Source: Ursus arctos (lineage: Eukaryota; Chordata; Mammalia; Carnivora; Ursidae). From it: a stretch of DNA of 64,000 nt. The notes beneath the pieces were generated by a model. The model saw only the letters and a list, made by a program, of their open reading frames with translations. It did not search any database and was not told the DNA's origin. The position numbers and the translations under genes are program-made. The stretch spans positions 30,721,718-30,785,717 of the forward strand of contig NW_026622974.1 of assembly GCF_023065955.2 (NCBI RefSeq), written 5' to 3'. Positions 38,055-49,447 of this stretch are shown piece after piece; position 1 is the first letter of the stretch, and each line of letters begins with the position of its first letter.

Positions 38055-38690
38055 AATATTTCAGATTTTTTAAAAGCAGGACAGTGGAAGAACTGAAGAC
38101 AATGGAACCTTCCCAAATATTTTTCAGGAAATTTATTTCCAACTCAGAATTTCGTACCTAATTAAACTATCAATCAAGTGTAAGTGAAGATACTTTTAGG
38201 CATATTAGGTCTCAAAATGCATCACCCCTGTACCCTCTCTCAGGACACTACTAGATGGTATTCTCCAATCGAATTGAGCCAGCAAACCAAGAAAGAAGAC
38301 ATGAGATACCAGGAACAGAACGACACATGAGATACGGTTCTGAAGGGAGTTTCAGGATACCAGCTGTGCGCTAAGTCTGGAGAGCAACCATTCTAGATTG
38401 GAGTAGATCAGAAGATTCCAGGAGAGATGCTTAAGGAACATGAAATTAACAGAATACAGAGTATGTATGCACATCTTCAGAGCAGACTATGACAACTGAT
38501 GAGTTTGGGGGTGAATTTTTATTAAGTGCATTAAAAAAGCTGGTGAATAAAATGACAGTTATTACTTACAGGAAAAATGTGTAGAAAAGGAAAAAAATAT
38601 ATAGCAATCTACATGGCTTGTGTATAGTATTTATGTAGTTGTTATAATATAACAACTGAGTAATGATCTGCCCAAAATTATGGGTGGGAA

Positions 38691-38712
38691 GTGTGTGTGT
38701 GTGTGTGTGTGT
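38691..38712 (+). repeat. (GT)11 microsatellite
   Basis: Uninterrupted GT dinucleotides within the HAL1-like element. Confidence 0.95.
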
Positions 38713-39504
38713 TTAAGACAGAGAGAGAAAGGGTGTGTAAGTAAGCGAGCAGATGACTACAGGGCAAAGAAAGATAGTCAAATCAAAAACTTCCATAGTG
38801 GAAAATCAATATTTTTTAAAAAGCACATTATTTAGAAAAATGCAGGTAAATACCCAAAGAATCTACTAGAAGTTTCAAATGGAAATGATAGTGGAAGAGG
38901 GTAGGGACCACCAACTTTAGGATAAATATTGTAAACCTATCTGATAGTATGTGCCTGAAAAACTTTAATAAAAATAAAAACTGGAAAAAAATATGTTGGG
39001 AGAATCCATAGGATTTAGGTATGGATTTAATGTGAGAGATGAGGGAAGAGTAGACATCTAACAGTATTCTAGGTTTCTGGTCATTAACAACCAACCAGGT
39101 GAATAGAAGTGCCATTTACAGATTCAGGGAGGACTGGATGGGGGACAGACTGAGGGAAAGGTAGGAGAGACTAAGTGCCCTTTCAGGTATATGGCGTTTT
39201 ATGATGATGGCAAGATGACTATAAGATAGAAATGCAAAGCAAGGCAGTTGGTTTTATCAGTCTGAATCTCAAAGGAGAGAACCTGCCTGCAGATAAATTC
39301 AGCCCTTACCAGCATATAGAGGTTTATTAAAAGCTATGAGAAAACAAGTCGCAGGTAGAAAGAGAGGACCCGGGACTGAGGCCTCAGAGCATCCACGTTG
39401 GGTGGAGCAGAGCACATAAAGAATTAGAAGACTGAGATGTAGGAAAAAATTAGAAAGTACTGTCATGAGAGTGAAGAGCGTATTTCAAAAAGAAGGGAAC
39501 TGTC

Positions 39505-39700
39505 GGGGCGCCTGGGTAGCGCAGTCGTTAAGCGTCTGCCTTCGGCTCAGGGCGTGATCCCGGCGTTCTGGGATCGAGTCCCACATCGGGCTCCTCTGCT
39601 GGGAGCCTGCTTCTTCCTCTCCCACTCCCCTGCTGTGTTCCCTCTCTCGCTGGCTGTCTCTCTGTCACATAAATAAATAAAATCTTAAAAAAAAAAAAAA
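39505..39700 (+). mobile_element. CAN-SINE, young and nearly intact
   Basis: Sense copy with head ggggcgcctgggtagcgcag, a tail region ctctcgctggctgtctctc, an AATAAA-type end and an uninterrupted A run. The target-site duplication aagggaactgtc (39493-39504 and 39701-39712) is perfect. The intact head and clean duplication make it the youngest-looking insertion in the window. Confidence 0.95.
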
Positions 39701-40285
39701 AAGGGAACTGTCAATCTTGCTCTGTGTTACTCAGAGGCCTAATAAGGGGAGAACTGAAAAGTGTCCCAAGTCATAAGCTTTTCATATTGTCAGTATGTAA
39801 CTGTGGTACAAGATAATTTAATTCTATTGTCATAAATTTGCTGAAAATACTCTCAAATCTTAATGTGCCTAGTGGTCAATAGTACTGCTTATGCATGAAC
39901 AGCTTGATTTTTTGAGTTAATGCTGTGCAACAGTATAGATAACCTAAAATAATAATTTTGAATTGTATCTTTTAAGATATTTTGTTAATATCTCTGGATA
40001 TAATTTTGGGTAGCCTTAAGACAGATGAACCTTTTGATTGCTCTTTCCCTAGCAAGTATGGAAGGATGTTACTTTGTTTCTACCACAACTGTCTTTTTGT
40101 TGTTCATAATTTGCCCCTTTCTTGGGTTTCCATCTCTCAGTTCTCTGTCAAAATGCTATTTCCGTTCCCCCTTCGTTCTATCCTTTAATTCTTTAGTTCT
40201 GCACTTTAGTTCAGAAGCTTTTAGAAACAGACAACAGAAGAATATGGTGTTGAGATGGCTGCCTTTCATGTTCATACAGGGAAGT

Positions 40286-40480
40286 CTTTTTTTAGGATTT
40301 ACTAATTTATTTTAGAGAGAAAGAGAGCACAGGTGGGAGGGACAGAGGGAGAGGGAGAGAGAAACCCCAGCAGACTCCACGCTGAGCCCAACGAGGGGCT
40401 CGATCCCAGGACCCTGAGGTCATGACCTGAGCCGAAACCAAGAGTTGGACGCTTAACTGACTGCACCATCCAGGCGGCCC
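40286..40480 (-). mobile_element. CAN-SINE, older type
   Basis: Antisense copy ending in gcaccatccaggcggccc. Diverged target-site duplication tcatacagggaagt (40272-40285) and tcatagagtgaagg (40481-40494), 11 of 14 matching. The body has the older form with gccgaaaccaagagttggac. Confidence 0.88.
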
Positions 40481-41302
40481 TCATAGAGTGAAGGTTAACA
40501 CGTTCAAACAAACACTATTTTACCCTAATGAAGAAACACCTGTGACTGTTTTGAGATGACATGAGACCTATTTGAAATTATTTGGGAGCGTCTGGGAATT
40601 TTAGGCAGCAGTCATCCAATAGGGGTGTTGCCTGGAAAAGAACAGGGATTCTTTGGAGGTGACAGGGAATGGAGACTCCTTTAGATCAACTTAAGAAAAA
40701 GCTCATCATAAGAATAAATGCAGACGGGCTCGGCAGGCTGGCCGTATATGGGCGTTAACCCGTTGATGAGCTTCTCTGGCTTCCTTGTAATTTTGGCTTA
40801 CTGTCTGTCTCTTATCTATGTCATGACCTTTCGATCCCCTCATGCTTAGAGCTAAGTTAGGGGCCTGGCATAGTCTCTAGTATATTATAGTCTAATGAAT
40901 TGAGTAATTCTAATTCTAATATAGTCTTATTGGATTCAAGCAGTGAATTAATGAGTGAGCAGCTAATGTTCCCTCTGTTAAAAGCGCCTGTCAAGATCAT
41001 CATGCCAGAATCACCAAACATGTTCAAAGAAGCCTCATATATGAAGATTAGTATTTTTACATAAATTTTACTTTTAAAATAATGTAAATCCTGGTAAAAT
41101 TAATCTGATAGTAAATTGTATCATGTGATAATTCCAGGTCGCTTTTATAAAGCTAAACAGACATTTCCTTCCCTTTACTTTGCTTTTTTTCAAAGGCCTC
41201 TGATCTGTCCACATCAGTGTGGTTAGATTTCCCAAATATTGTGTGGTGCTGTCTCTCCTACGGCACATGGGTGCCTCTTCCTATATACATTAAAGCCTTA
41301 CT

Positions 41303-41462
41303 ATTTGAAATGTGGTCCGGGGCCCAGCCATGTCGACATCATATGGGGGCTTGTTAGAAATGCAAAATCTCAGACCCCTACCCCAGATCTACAGAGTCTG
41401 ATTTTGCATTTTAACAAGATCCCCAGGTAATTCAGATACACATTAAAGTTTGAGGAACACTG
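41303..41462. mobile_element. MER5-like hAT element
   Basis: Right end ttgaggaacactg and a body with ttgttagaaatgcaaaatc and ccccaggtaattcagatac. Left terminal repeat degraded. Confidence 0.65.
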
Positions 41463-41494
41463 CATTGAAAGACAAATTTTGATTCTGACTCCCC

Positions 41495-41690
41495 ACTAAT
41501 TACGGCCTACATTTATTGAGTTCTTGCTGGGTGCTTTGCGTAGATCAGTTCACTTAATCCTTATACCAACCCCGAAAAGTATTTTTTGTCCTCCTTCTTT
41601 TATAGATGGAGAAATTGACACATAAAGACATGACATCACTTTTTCATGAGCACAGCTAGGCAGACCCTGGATCTAATCCAGGCGGTCCTA
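41495..41690 (-). mobile_element. MIR
   Basis: Antisense MIR: catttattgagttcttgctg, ttatagatggagaaattgac and gagcacagctaggcag. Confidence 0.65.
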
Positions 41691-42546
41691 CTCAAGGGGC
41701 TCCCTTCTCAAACAAGACAGTAGCTGCCTTCCCAAAGCTATGGTGTCCTTACCACCAGCTCCTAGGAGCCCAACACTTTGTGTTCCGCTGGTGTGGGTAT
41801 CTGTCTTTTAAGCTCAGAGATTCTCTTTCTTCCCCAAACCCTAACTGCAGAAACCTCGAGAAGAATATTCCCCTTCTCTCTGCCCTGGTTATTGGAGGGT
41901 TTAGAGCCACCTGCATGGATTGTGTGCCTGTCGCTTGTTAGCCTTGAGGAGGCACAGGCCACTGGGGAAGACTCAGAATGGGGGGAGGGGGAGAGAGGCA
42001 GACAGACATGATGAGCGCAGTGTGGATTCTGAGATTTGGAATTCCCTTGGGAAGTAAAAGTTAAATTGTCGGTTACAAATTAAGGGAAAGATGAGAGAGG
42101 AGGAGGGACTCTGAGCCCTTTAGGTCTAGACACTAAACAATGAAAATAGGTGAATCTTTAGTATCAGCTTAGGACATCATGGGAGTTTAGATATAAGGAA
42201 AGGATCTCCATCTCAGAAAAAAATATTTTCTTCATTTACTCAGGTTTTAATTTTTTAGATGTTTTTCATTTGCTTAGGTTTTAAAGCAGGTTTATTGAGT
42301 GATAAAATATACTGCACATACTTAAAATACACAATTTGATCAATTTTCATCTCAGTTTTGTCTGAAAGTTTGTTCATGGGAGGCAAACACTCCTAGACTA
42401 CAGAATGCAAAGACGAAACTGTGCGGGAGAGTTTATATCACTATGATTACGATTTCGGCCAAACGATACTGACCTTTTTCAAATTAAAATATAATTGGCA
42501 TACAATATAATATTAGTTTCAGGTGTACAATATAGTAATTTGATAT

Positions 42547-43053
42547 TGTTGGAAGGTGGGGATTTCCCCCAAACTAAGAAGGCACTTGGAGACTGAAAAA
42601 ATCAAGTGCATACAGTGTACACAGAATTTAATTCTTCCCTGCTTACCAACAGGGAAGATGGGACAGGGCGCAGCCTAGCCAGCTGAGCAGCTGTTCTCCA
42701 CAAAGTCCAGACCTTATCGTACAGACTTGACAGAGTGAGGGGATGTGCCGGGGGGCGGGGGGCACTGAAGCGAGATCATAGTGTTCACATGCACGTCGGA
42801 GGGTCTGAATGCACCTAACTGAGAACCAGCATTTAACAGATCTGTTGGTGCTGTCTGTGCACCAGGAGGGGGAAAGGCTAAGTTACCCCTAACAGACTCC
42901 TGGGAGGCCAAAGCAAGCCTCCCCCTGTATTCTGGTCTTGGCAGGCATTTCTAAGGCATGTATATTAATCTCCAAGGGGCTGGAATGTGTCGCCCCAAGA
43001 GGGGTCATCGAGTGGAGGCCAACTATGGAGTCGGTATTGTCAGCATTCCTACA
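42547..43053 (-). mobile_element. Solo LTR of an endogenous retrovirus, inserted in an L1
   Basis: A 507-base block beginning TGTTGGAAGG and ending CCTACA on the plus strand interrupts a minus-strand L1 3' region that resumes directly after it. Flanking pentamers are gatat (42542-42546) and gttat (43054-43058), consistent with a 5-base target-site duplication carrying one mutation. TG...CA ends are typical of retroviral LTRs. On the minus strand an ATTAAA polyadenylation-type signal sits about 90 bases before the end, favouring minus orientation. It is GC-richer than its surroundings. No internal retroviral genes are present. I do not recognise the family. Confidence 0.75.
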
Positions 43054-43754
43054 GTTATTTATGTACATTACAGAATGATCACCAGGATAAGTCTCATCAC
43101 CATCTGTCACCATATATCGTTTTAACAGTACCACGGAGTCTATTCCCTGTGCTGCATATTACATCACCATATCTTATTTAATTTTAAAATCAGAAGATTG
43201 TACCTTTTAATCCCTTTACCTGTTTAATCCATCCCCTCCATCCCTATCCCTTCTGGCAACCACTAGTTTGTTCTCTGTGTCTGAGTCTGTTTCTGTTTTG
43301 TTTCATCTCTTTGTTTTGCTTTTTAGATTCTATATTAGTGCAAGTGAAAACATACGGTATTTGTCTTTCTCTGATTCATTTCTGTCATGATACCCTTAGG
43401 TCTACCATGTTGCAGATAGCAAGACCTCACTCTTTTTTAAGGCTGGGTAATATTCCACATATTTACCACATTTTAATTCATCTATCGATGGACACTTGGG
43501 TTGCTTCCATATCTTGGCTGTTATAAATAATGCTGCAATAAACGTAATGGTGCATATATCTTTCAACATTATTGTTTTTGTTTCCTTTGAATAAATACCC
43601 AGGAGTGGTATTGCTGGATTATACGGTAGCTCTATTTCTAATTATTTAAGGAAACTTCATAGTATTTTCCATAGTGGCTGCATCAATTTATATTCCTACC
43701 AGCTGTGCAGGAGGGTTCCCTTTTCTCTATATTCTTGCCAGCATTTATTACTTC

Positions 43755-43796
43755 TTGTTTTTTGTTTTGTTTTGTTTTTTGTTTTGTTTTGTTTTT
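43755..43796 (+). repeat. (TTTTG)n simple repeat
   Basis: Repeated tgtttt units with length variation, inside L1 copy A. Confidence 0.9.
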
Positions 43797-44441
43797 AATA
43801 ATCATCATTCTGACAAGTTTAAGGTGATAACTCATTGTGGTTTGGGGGTTTTTGATTTGCATTTTACCAATGACTAGTGATGTTGAGCATCTGTTTTATA
43901 TGCCTGCTGGCCACTTACATGCCATCTTGTTAAATTGACCCCTTTGTCGTTATACAATATAGCCTGGTTTGTCTTTTGTTACAGTTTTTGTTTTAAAGTC
44001 CCATTTTGTTTTATATAAGTATTGCCACCCCACCTTCTTTTGTTTTCCTTCTTTTGTCATGGAGTATCTGTTTTCATCTCTTTACTTTCAGTTTGTATGT
44101 GTCTTTGGATCTGAAGCGAGTCTCTTATAGGCAGTATATAGATGGGTCCTGTCTTTTAATTCATTCAGCCATCCCGTATTTTGAGTAGAGAATTTACTCA
44201 ATGTACATTAAAATAATTATTCATACTATGCCCTTTGCCATTTTGTTAATTGTTTCTGGTTGTTTTTGTTCTCTACTCCTTTCCTGTCTTCTTCTCTTTC
44301 TCTCTTCCCTTGTTGTTTGATGCCTTTCTTTGATGTTATGTTTGGAATCCTTTTGTTTTACTCTTGTGTTATCTATTACAGGTTTTTGTTTTGGTTTCTA
44401 TGAACTTCATGTATAATTATCTGTCTGTATCTATATCCACC

Positions 44442-44467
44442 TGTCTGTCTGTCTGTCTATCTATCTG
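44442..44467 (+). repeat. (CTGT)n/(CTAT)n tetranucleotide repeat
   Basis: Four CTGT units followed by CTAT units, inside L1 copy A; a shorter stretch lies just upstream. Confidence 0.9.
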
Positions 44468-47254
44468 GCAGTCTATTTTCAGTTGATGGTCCCTTAAGCA
44501 TGAATGCATTTTAGAAGCATTTTTCCCATACATCCCCTTTAGTTTTATGTTTTTGATATCATATTTCACATCTTATTTTGTGTCTCTCTTAACCAATTAT
44601 TGTAGTTATAGCTGATTTTACTACTTTTGTCTTCTAACCTTCATATTAGTTTTATAAGTGGTTGACCCATTTCTTTTATTATATAATTGCCTTTACCAGT
44701 GAGGTTTTTTTTTTTCTTATTTCTACTTATGGCCTTTTCTTTTACACTTAAAAAAGTTCTTTTAACATTTACTATAAGGCCAGTTTATTGGTGAGGAACT
44801 CCTTTACCTTTTGCTTGCCTTAGAAACTCTCTCTCTCTCCTTAAATACTGAATTATAACCTTAATAGGTAGAGTGTTCTTGTAAGTTTTTTCCTTTAGTA
44901 TTTTGAATATATTATACCACTCACTTTTGGCCTGCAGTGTTTCTGCTGAAAAATCAGCTGATAGCATACAGGGGTTCCCTTGTACACAACTAGTTGTTTT
45001 TCTCTCTCTTACTTAAGATTTTCTTTTTATCTTTAACTTTTAATATTTAGTTATAATATGTCTTGTTGTGGATCTTTTTGGTTTCCTTTTGTTTGGGATT
45101 CTCCAGCCTTCCTGGACATGGATGTATGTTTCCTTTTCCAGGTTAGGGAAGTTTTCAGCCATCATTTGTTCAAATAAATTTTGTGCCTCTTTCTCTCTTC
45201 TCTTTCTTAGACCACTATCATGTGAATATTAGTATACTTGATATGTCTAGAGGTCCTTTAAACTATCCTTCATTACTTAAAATTCTTTTTTCTTTTTGCT
45301 GTTGTGCTTAGTTTGTTTCCACTACCTTGTCTTCCAGGTTGCCAATCCATTCTTCTGCATCCTCTAATCTGCTGTTGATTCATTCTGGCATATTTTTCAT
45401 TTCACATATTGTATTCTTCAGCTCTGATTGATAATTTCTTGTATTCTCTATCTCTTTGTTGAAATTTTCTCTGTCTTCATTTATCCTTCTCCCAAGTTTT
45501 GTAAGAACTTTATGAGTGTTGCTCTGAACTCTATCAGTTAGATTGCTTATTTCCATTTCTTTAAGGTCTTTTTCTGAGGCTTTGTCTTGCTCCTTTGGAA
45601 TATATTCCTCTGTATCCTCATTTTGCCTGACTCTGTGTTTTTTTCTGTGCATGAGGTAAATCAACTACCTCTCCTGTCTTAAAGATACAGCTGTGTGTCG
45701 GAGATATCCTCTGGAGCCCAGAAGCACAATATCCCCTGGTCACCGCAGCCATGTGCTTAAGGGTCGTCCCCTGTGTGAGCTGTGGCATGGTGGTGGGTAG
45801 GGCTCTTTCTCCAGCTTGGTTCTCTGGGGTGCCATGGCTGTTGCTGTGATTGTGAAGGTGTACAGGGCTTTCTCTGCTGCCCAGCTGCATGGGTGCCATG
45901 GTTACCCCAGCAGCCATGACAGTGTTCAGGGCTCTCCCCACTGCCTGGCTGGTTAGGGTTGTGGCATTGTGTGGGCCTCTCAGTAGGGGCATGCCTGCCA
46001 GCATTAGCAGGTTAGAATGAGAGTTTCGAGATGTTGCCTGCCAGCTCCAGCACTAGCACAGTAGAATGGTTTTGCAAAATTGGTGCCCAACAGTGTCTTT
46101 GTTCCCAGAGAGTGTCTTCAGCAGGTCCCTTTCTCTCTCACAGATGCCCCAGGATTATTTAGTGGGTCTCCTTTACCTGTGTTCTAGGTGCTTTTCCAGC
46201 TGATGGTTTATATTTGTTCCCAGGGTGAAAGAAACCTTGGGCAAACCCTTTAATGCAAAGTTCTCCGTTCCCTAAAGCTCTGTGGTTTTCCTAAACGTAA
46301 TCCCTACTGGTTTTCAAAGCCTGACGTTTTGGGGCTTTGTCGTTCCTATGCAGGATCTAAGGGTTGGAGTGTCTGCTATGGAGTGCCACAGGCGTCCTCA
46401 GGAGGAAGTTCCATTTTTTGAGAACCCTCCCAATTATGAATGGACACTCTGGGGCGGGGTTTTTCTTTTTTGGTGAAACCTTGCCTCTGAAACTCCTACC
46501 TGTCTCAGTGATAACATTTTATCCTTTGTTGTGGAGACTCTGTTCATCCAGTTTTCAGGACTTTTCCTGAGGAAATTACTCCATATGTACATATATATTT
46601 CTTGTGTCCAGGAGGAGGTGAGCTCAGCATCCTCCGAACCCTCGTACCCGAAAACCAGTTCCTTGTTTTGTTTTGATAAGGGAAGAGGTCTAGGCGAGAG
46701 AAGTCACAGGCTGCCTTCAAGGGCAAAGGGAAGCATGCCGGTGAGATTTGAATAAAGAAAGATTGGGGCAACTTCTCTAATTTCACTGTTTTAGCCTCTT
46801 TATTATCATCTGTAAACAAAATGGTTGTTGTATGTAGCTGTGGTCGAACGGACGTGTGATCATTACTCATATATGGTCTTCCTAGAAGAGTAACAAATTG
46901 AATATGAGTTTTGAATAAATAACTTCATGAAGATATGTAAAATTGCTTACTATTTTTGATCGAAGGCCTAGAAACTTCATATTTGTAGCAGTCTGTGGCT
47001 GAGTAAGTGGAGCACATCTAGTGTTATAGTAAGCTACCATTTAAGTTGAGTAATACTCCTTAGGGAATTTACCTGAAATTCAGAAGGGGTCATTAAATTT
47101 CTTTGTAAATCTGCCTCCCTACCACCACCACTCGCTTTGTAGGCAGTTGCACCTTTGTTCAGCCTTCTGGTATGCATTTGTCTGGGAAACAGAAAAACTG
47201 AGCTTTTCTATTGATTCCCATGATCACTGTCTCACAAATGGGAGCTTTTTCTTT

Positions 47255-47469
47255 CTTTCTTTTTTTTTTTTTAAAGATTTTATTTATTTATTTGACAGAG
47301 AGAGAGATAGCCAGTGAGAGAGGGAACACAAGCAGGGGGAGTGGGAGAGGAAGAAGCAGGCTCTCAGCAGAGGAGCCCGATGCGGGGCCCCCATCCCAGA
47401 ACACCAGGATCATGCCCTGAGCCAAAGGCAGACGCTTAACAACTGAGCCACCCAGGCTCACCCCCCCCC
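47255..47469 (-). mobile_element. CAN-SINE, younger arctoid type
   Basis: Antisense copy with target-site duplication aaatgggagctttttcttt at 47236-47254 and aaatgggggctttttcttt at 47471-47489, one mismatch in 19. The head ends in an unusual run of C (caccccccccc), probably a mutated cgcccc end. Confidence 0.92.
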
Positions 47470-48437
47470 AAAATGGGGGCTTTTTCTTTTCCTGACTTAC
47501 TAGCAGTCACAAAACACAATGAATTTAGGTTTATCTAAGGGGAGGGATTCAGTTGTATGAATTGGGGTGTAGGTGAGCACATATATAGTAATATATGCTT
47601 AATCTGTGACAGGTGTATACCTAAGGGCATAAAAGGACAAATGGCAAAATAATTTTTAAAAACACCTTCCTTCATTATAAATAGTTTGTTTTATTTTTCG
47701 GATGTGTTCATTTTCTTTCCATAAATCTTAATAAAACCATGAAGAATCTGATGAAACCAGTCTCTCTACATGACTATAATAGCTTCAGATGCTAAGGAAT
47801 ATAGGAAATATAACAATAATATATATTCCATTTTTGGCCCTGTAAGTTAATTGAAACTAGAATAGGCTTAGAAAGGTCTCTTAATTTCCTTCACTGGGAG
47901 TTTTACCTTGTACTGTGGAAGCGAGTTATTCTGAAATATGAGATCAATTTTTGTCCAAAGTAAAAGGTTTCTTTTATTTTAGCCATTTTTATGAATATTT
48001 CTGTTATTTTATGATAAGCACTTTTTCTTGACATTCATCAGATTGAGCAAAATACTAGGAGGTAAATGTTGCTAGTCTAATCTTTTTATTGCTTCTGAGT
48101 AAATTCAAATAAAATCAGAATACTTAAACACTGACACATGCTACATTTAAGCCAAGATTTGTATGTAGTTAGTTGCAAATACAAGTTTACTAATGTTTAC
48201 TTGGTTTCAGTCCTCTTCCAGGAGATAAATTCCCTGGAGAACAGTACTGAGACCTCCTTTTTATAGCATACTAATCTTAAATAAGTGAATTAAGAAAAAT
48301 CAAGTTGGACAGAGTTATAGAGAACTTCAGTGTAGAATTTCTCTTCAAATAAAATCTACTAACTGACATGAAATTAGCAGTAGTCCTTAGCCTGTGTTTT
48401 TTTTTTTTCTTTGTTTTTTTTTTTTTTTTTCCAAATA

Positions 48438-48545
48438 CTGGTGCCTGAATCTTCTGCCAGACCTACTGAAATGGAATCTCTGGGTGTCTGATGGTTTTAA
48501 AAGTTTCATAGGTGATTCCAATGCTTAATATGGTGAAGAACCACT
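48438..48545. mobile_element. MER5-like hAT fragment
   Basis: Right end gaagaaccactg with the body ggtgattccaatgcttaat; the left part is truncated next to a poly-T run. Confidence 0.55.
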
Positions 48546-48574
48546 GAGTTGCAGGGGCAATATATTTAAAAAGC

Positions 48575-48575
<1 letters not shown>

Positions 48576-48605
<30 letters not shown>
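48576..48605 (+). repeat. (CA)n microsatellite
   Basis: Uninterrupted CA dinucleotides, about 15 units, 150-200 bases before the candidate regulatory cluster. Confidence 0.95.
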
Positions 48606-48606
<1 letters not shown>

Positions 48607-48752
48607 ATTTAGTACCTGAAACAAGAAAATATCTATTTTTTAGATGACTTAATGCAGGTCCTGAATTCTCAAGTGCTGGAATGAGCACTGGTCTTTCAGT
48701 GTGATGTTTATGTCTGGTGTAAGCTGTTGCTGAGGAAAAGCTGTGAGCTGAG

Positions 48753-48849
48753 CAGCCCTCTAGTGCTCATGCTGGTTGTTTTGGCAACTTGGGTTGACAT
48801 AACCTGACTCAGCAACCAGGAGACATTCTATGTTTATGGACCAATGCTA
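48753..48849. promoter_or_regulatory. Candidate regulatory cluster
   Basis: Within about 100 bases of repeat-free sequence: a 12-of-14 CTCF-like match on the minus strand (cagccctctagtgc, 48753-48766), tgactcagca (48805-48814), which fits the MAF/NRF2 antioxidant-element core, and CCAAT (48841-48845) followed closely by tatttaaa. Motif matches alone are weak evidence; no transcript start is visible. Confidence 0.3.
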
Positions 48850-49249
48850 TTTAAAAAATAGATTAATGTATCTCCTTGATGCATTTCTTATCTATGAACG
48901 TGAAGTTTTATTCTCCAGGAATTAATTAACTACTGGGGGAATGAGTACTCAAGAATACTGTACATTCTTAGGTGCAAGAATGTTAATTAAAGCTGGCAGA
49001 ACAACAATTCAATCACAGGGGTTTATTAAGAAGCTCTTTTAAAATTTGCAGTCTGGTAAGTAACAGCAGATGACTAGATGCTGATCACTGTTAAATGTAA
49101 ATGTCAAATTAAATTGACTTGCCCTAGGTTGGTTTCTCAGACTGTCGTATTTACTTGTATAATTTCTCCTTTTATACACCATGATAAATAAAGAAGAAAA
49201 TATAATCAACCACCTGGGCTCTGTTCAGTTGCCATCCTAGGCAACCCTT

Positions 49250-49447
49250 ATTTTTTTTTTTAAGATTTTATTTATTTATTTGACAGATAGAGACAGCCAG
49301 TGAGAGAGGGAACACAAGCAGGGGGAGTGGGAGAGGAAGAAGCAGGCTCCCAGTGGAGGAGCCTGATGTGGGGCTCGATCCCAGAACGCCGGGATCACGC
49401 CCTGAGCTGAAGGCAGACGCTTAATGACTGAGCCACCCAGGCGCCCC
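49250..49447 (-). mobile_element. CAN-SINE, younger arctoid type
   Basis: Antisense copy with perfect target-site duplication taggcaaccctt at 49238-49249 and 49448-49459. Head intact (gagccacccaggcgcccc). Body contains gacagccagtgagagagg and gatcacgccctgagctg. Confidence 0.94.

Larger units (their letters stand above)
36574..38980 (+). mobile_element. HAL1-like LINE, about 2.4 kb, inserted in L2
   Basis: L2 sequence stops near 36560 and resumes at about 38990. The intervening 2.4 kb has L1-like wording at its 3' side (ccaactcagaatttcgtacc, actatcaatcaagtg), an AT-rich end with aataaaaataaaaac, and a possible target-site duplication ggaaaaaatat at both edges. Length and lack of a recognisable ORF2 fit HAL1, the L1-related family that carries ORF1 only. 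It contains a 44-base tandem duplication, a TA-rich run (37471-37505) and a (GT)n array. All frames are short. Confidence 0.5.
34895..39470 (-). mobile_element. L2 LINE, minus strand, broken by an LTR and a HAL1-like element
   Basis: Antisense L2 pieces at about 34895-35320, 36330-36560 and 38990-39470 appear in consecutive order. They are separated by an MLT1-like LTR with other sequence (35341-36330) and by the HAL1-like element (36574-38980). Landmarks: gggtaggccatggtaagg, then aggtttctggtcattaac. Confidence 0.6.
42470..46640 (-). mobile_element. Rearranged L1 copy A, minus strand
   Basis: From right to left (its 5' to 3'): a 5' untranslated-type region (about 45665-46640), an ORF1 start (45380-45664 on the minus strand, a Glu/Lys/Asn-rich coiled-coil-like segment typical of L1 ORF1), further 5'-region sequence to about 43960, then a jump to the ORF2 tail and 3' UTR (about 43055-43950). 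The reverse transcriptase and endonuclease core is missing. The 3' end is split by the solo LTR at 42547-43053 and resumes at 42470-42546. It cannot be autonomous. A further L1 3' fragment lies at about 42265-42350. Confidence 0.8.

Noticed and set aside
44442..44467. CTGT/CTAT repeat as a possible protein-binding array
   Set aside because: Ordinary tetranucleotide microsatellite inside an L1.
45380..45664. 94-residue minus-strand ORF that looks like a coiled-coil protein
   Set aside because: It is the remnant of L1 ORF1 in a rearranged copy, not a host gene; it is recorded with the L1.
45618..46004. 128-residue minus-strand ORF
   Set aside because: Falls in the L1 5' region; no domain, no splice or promoter support.
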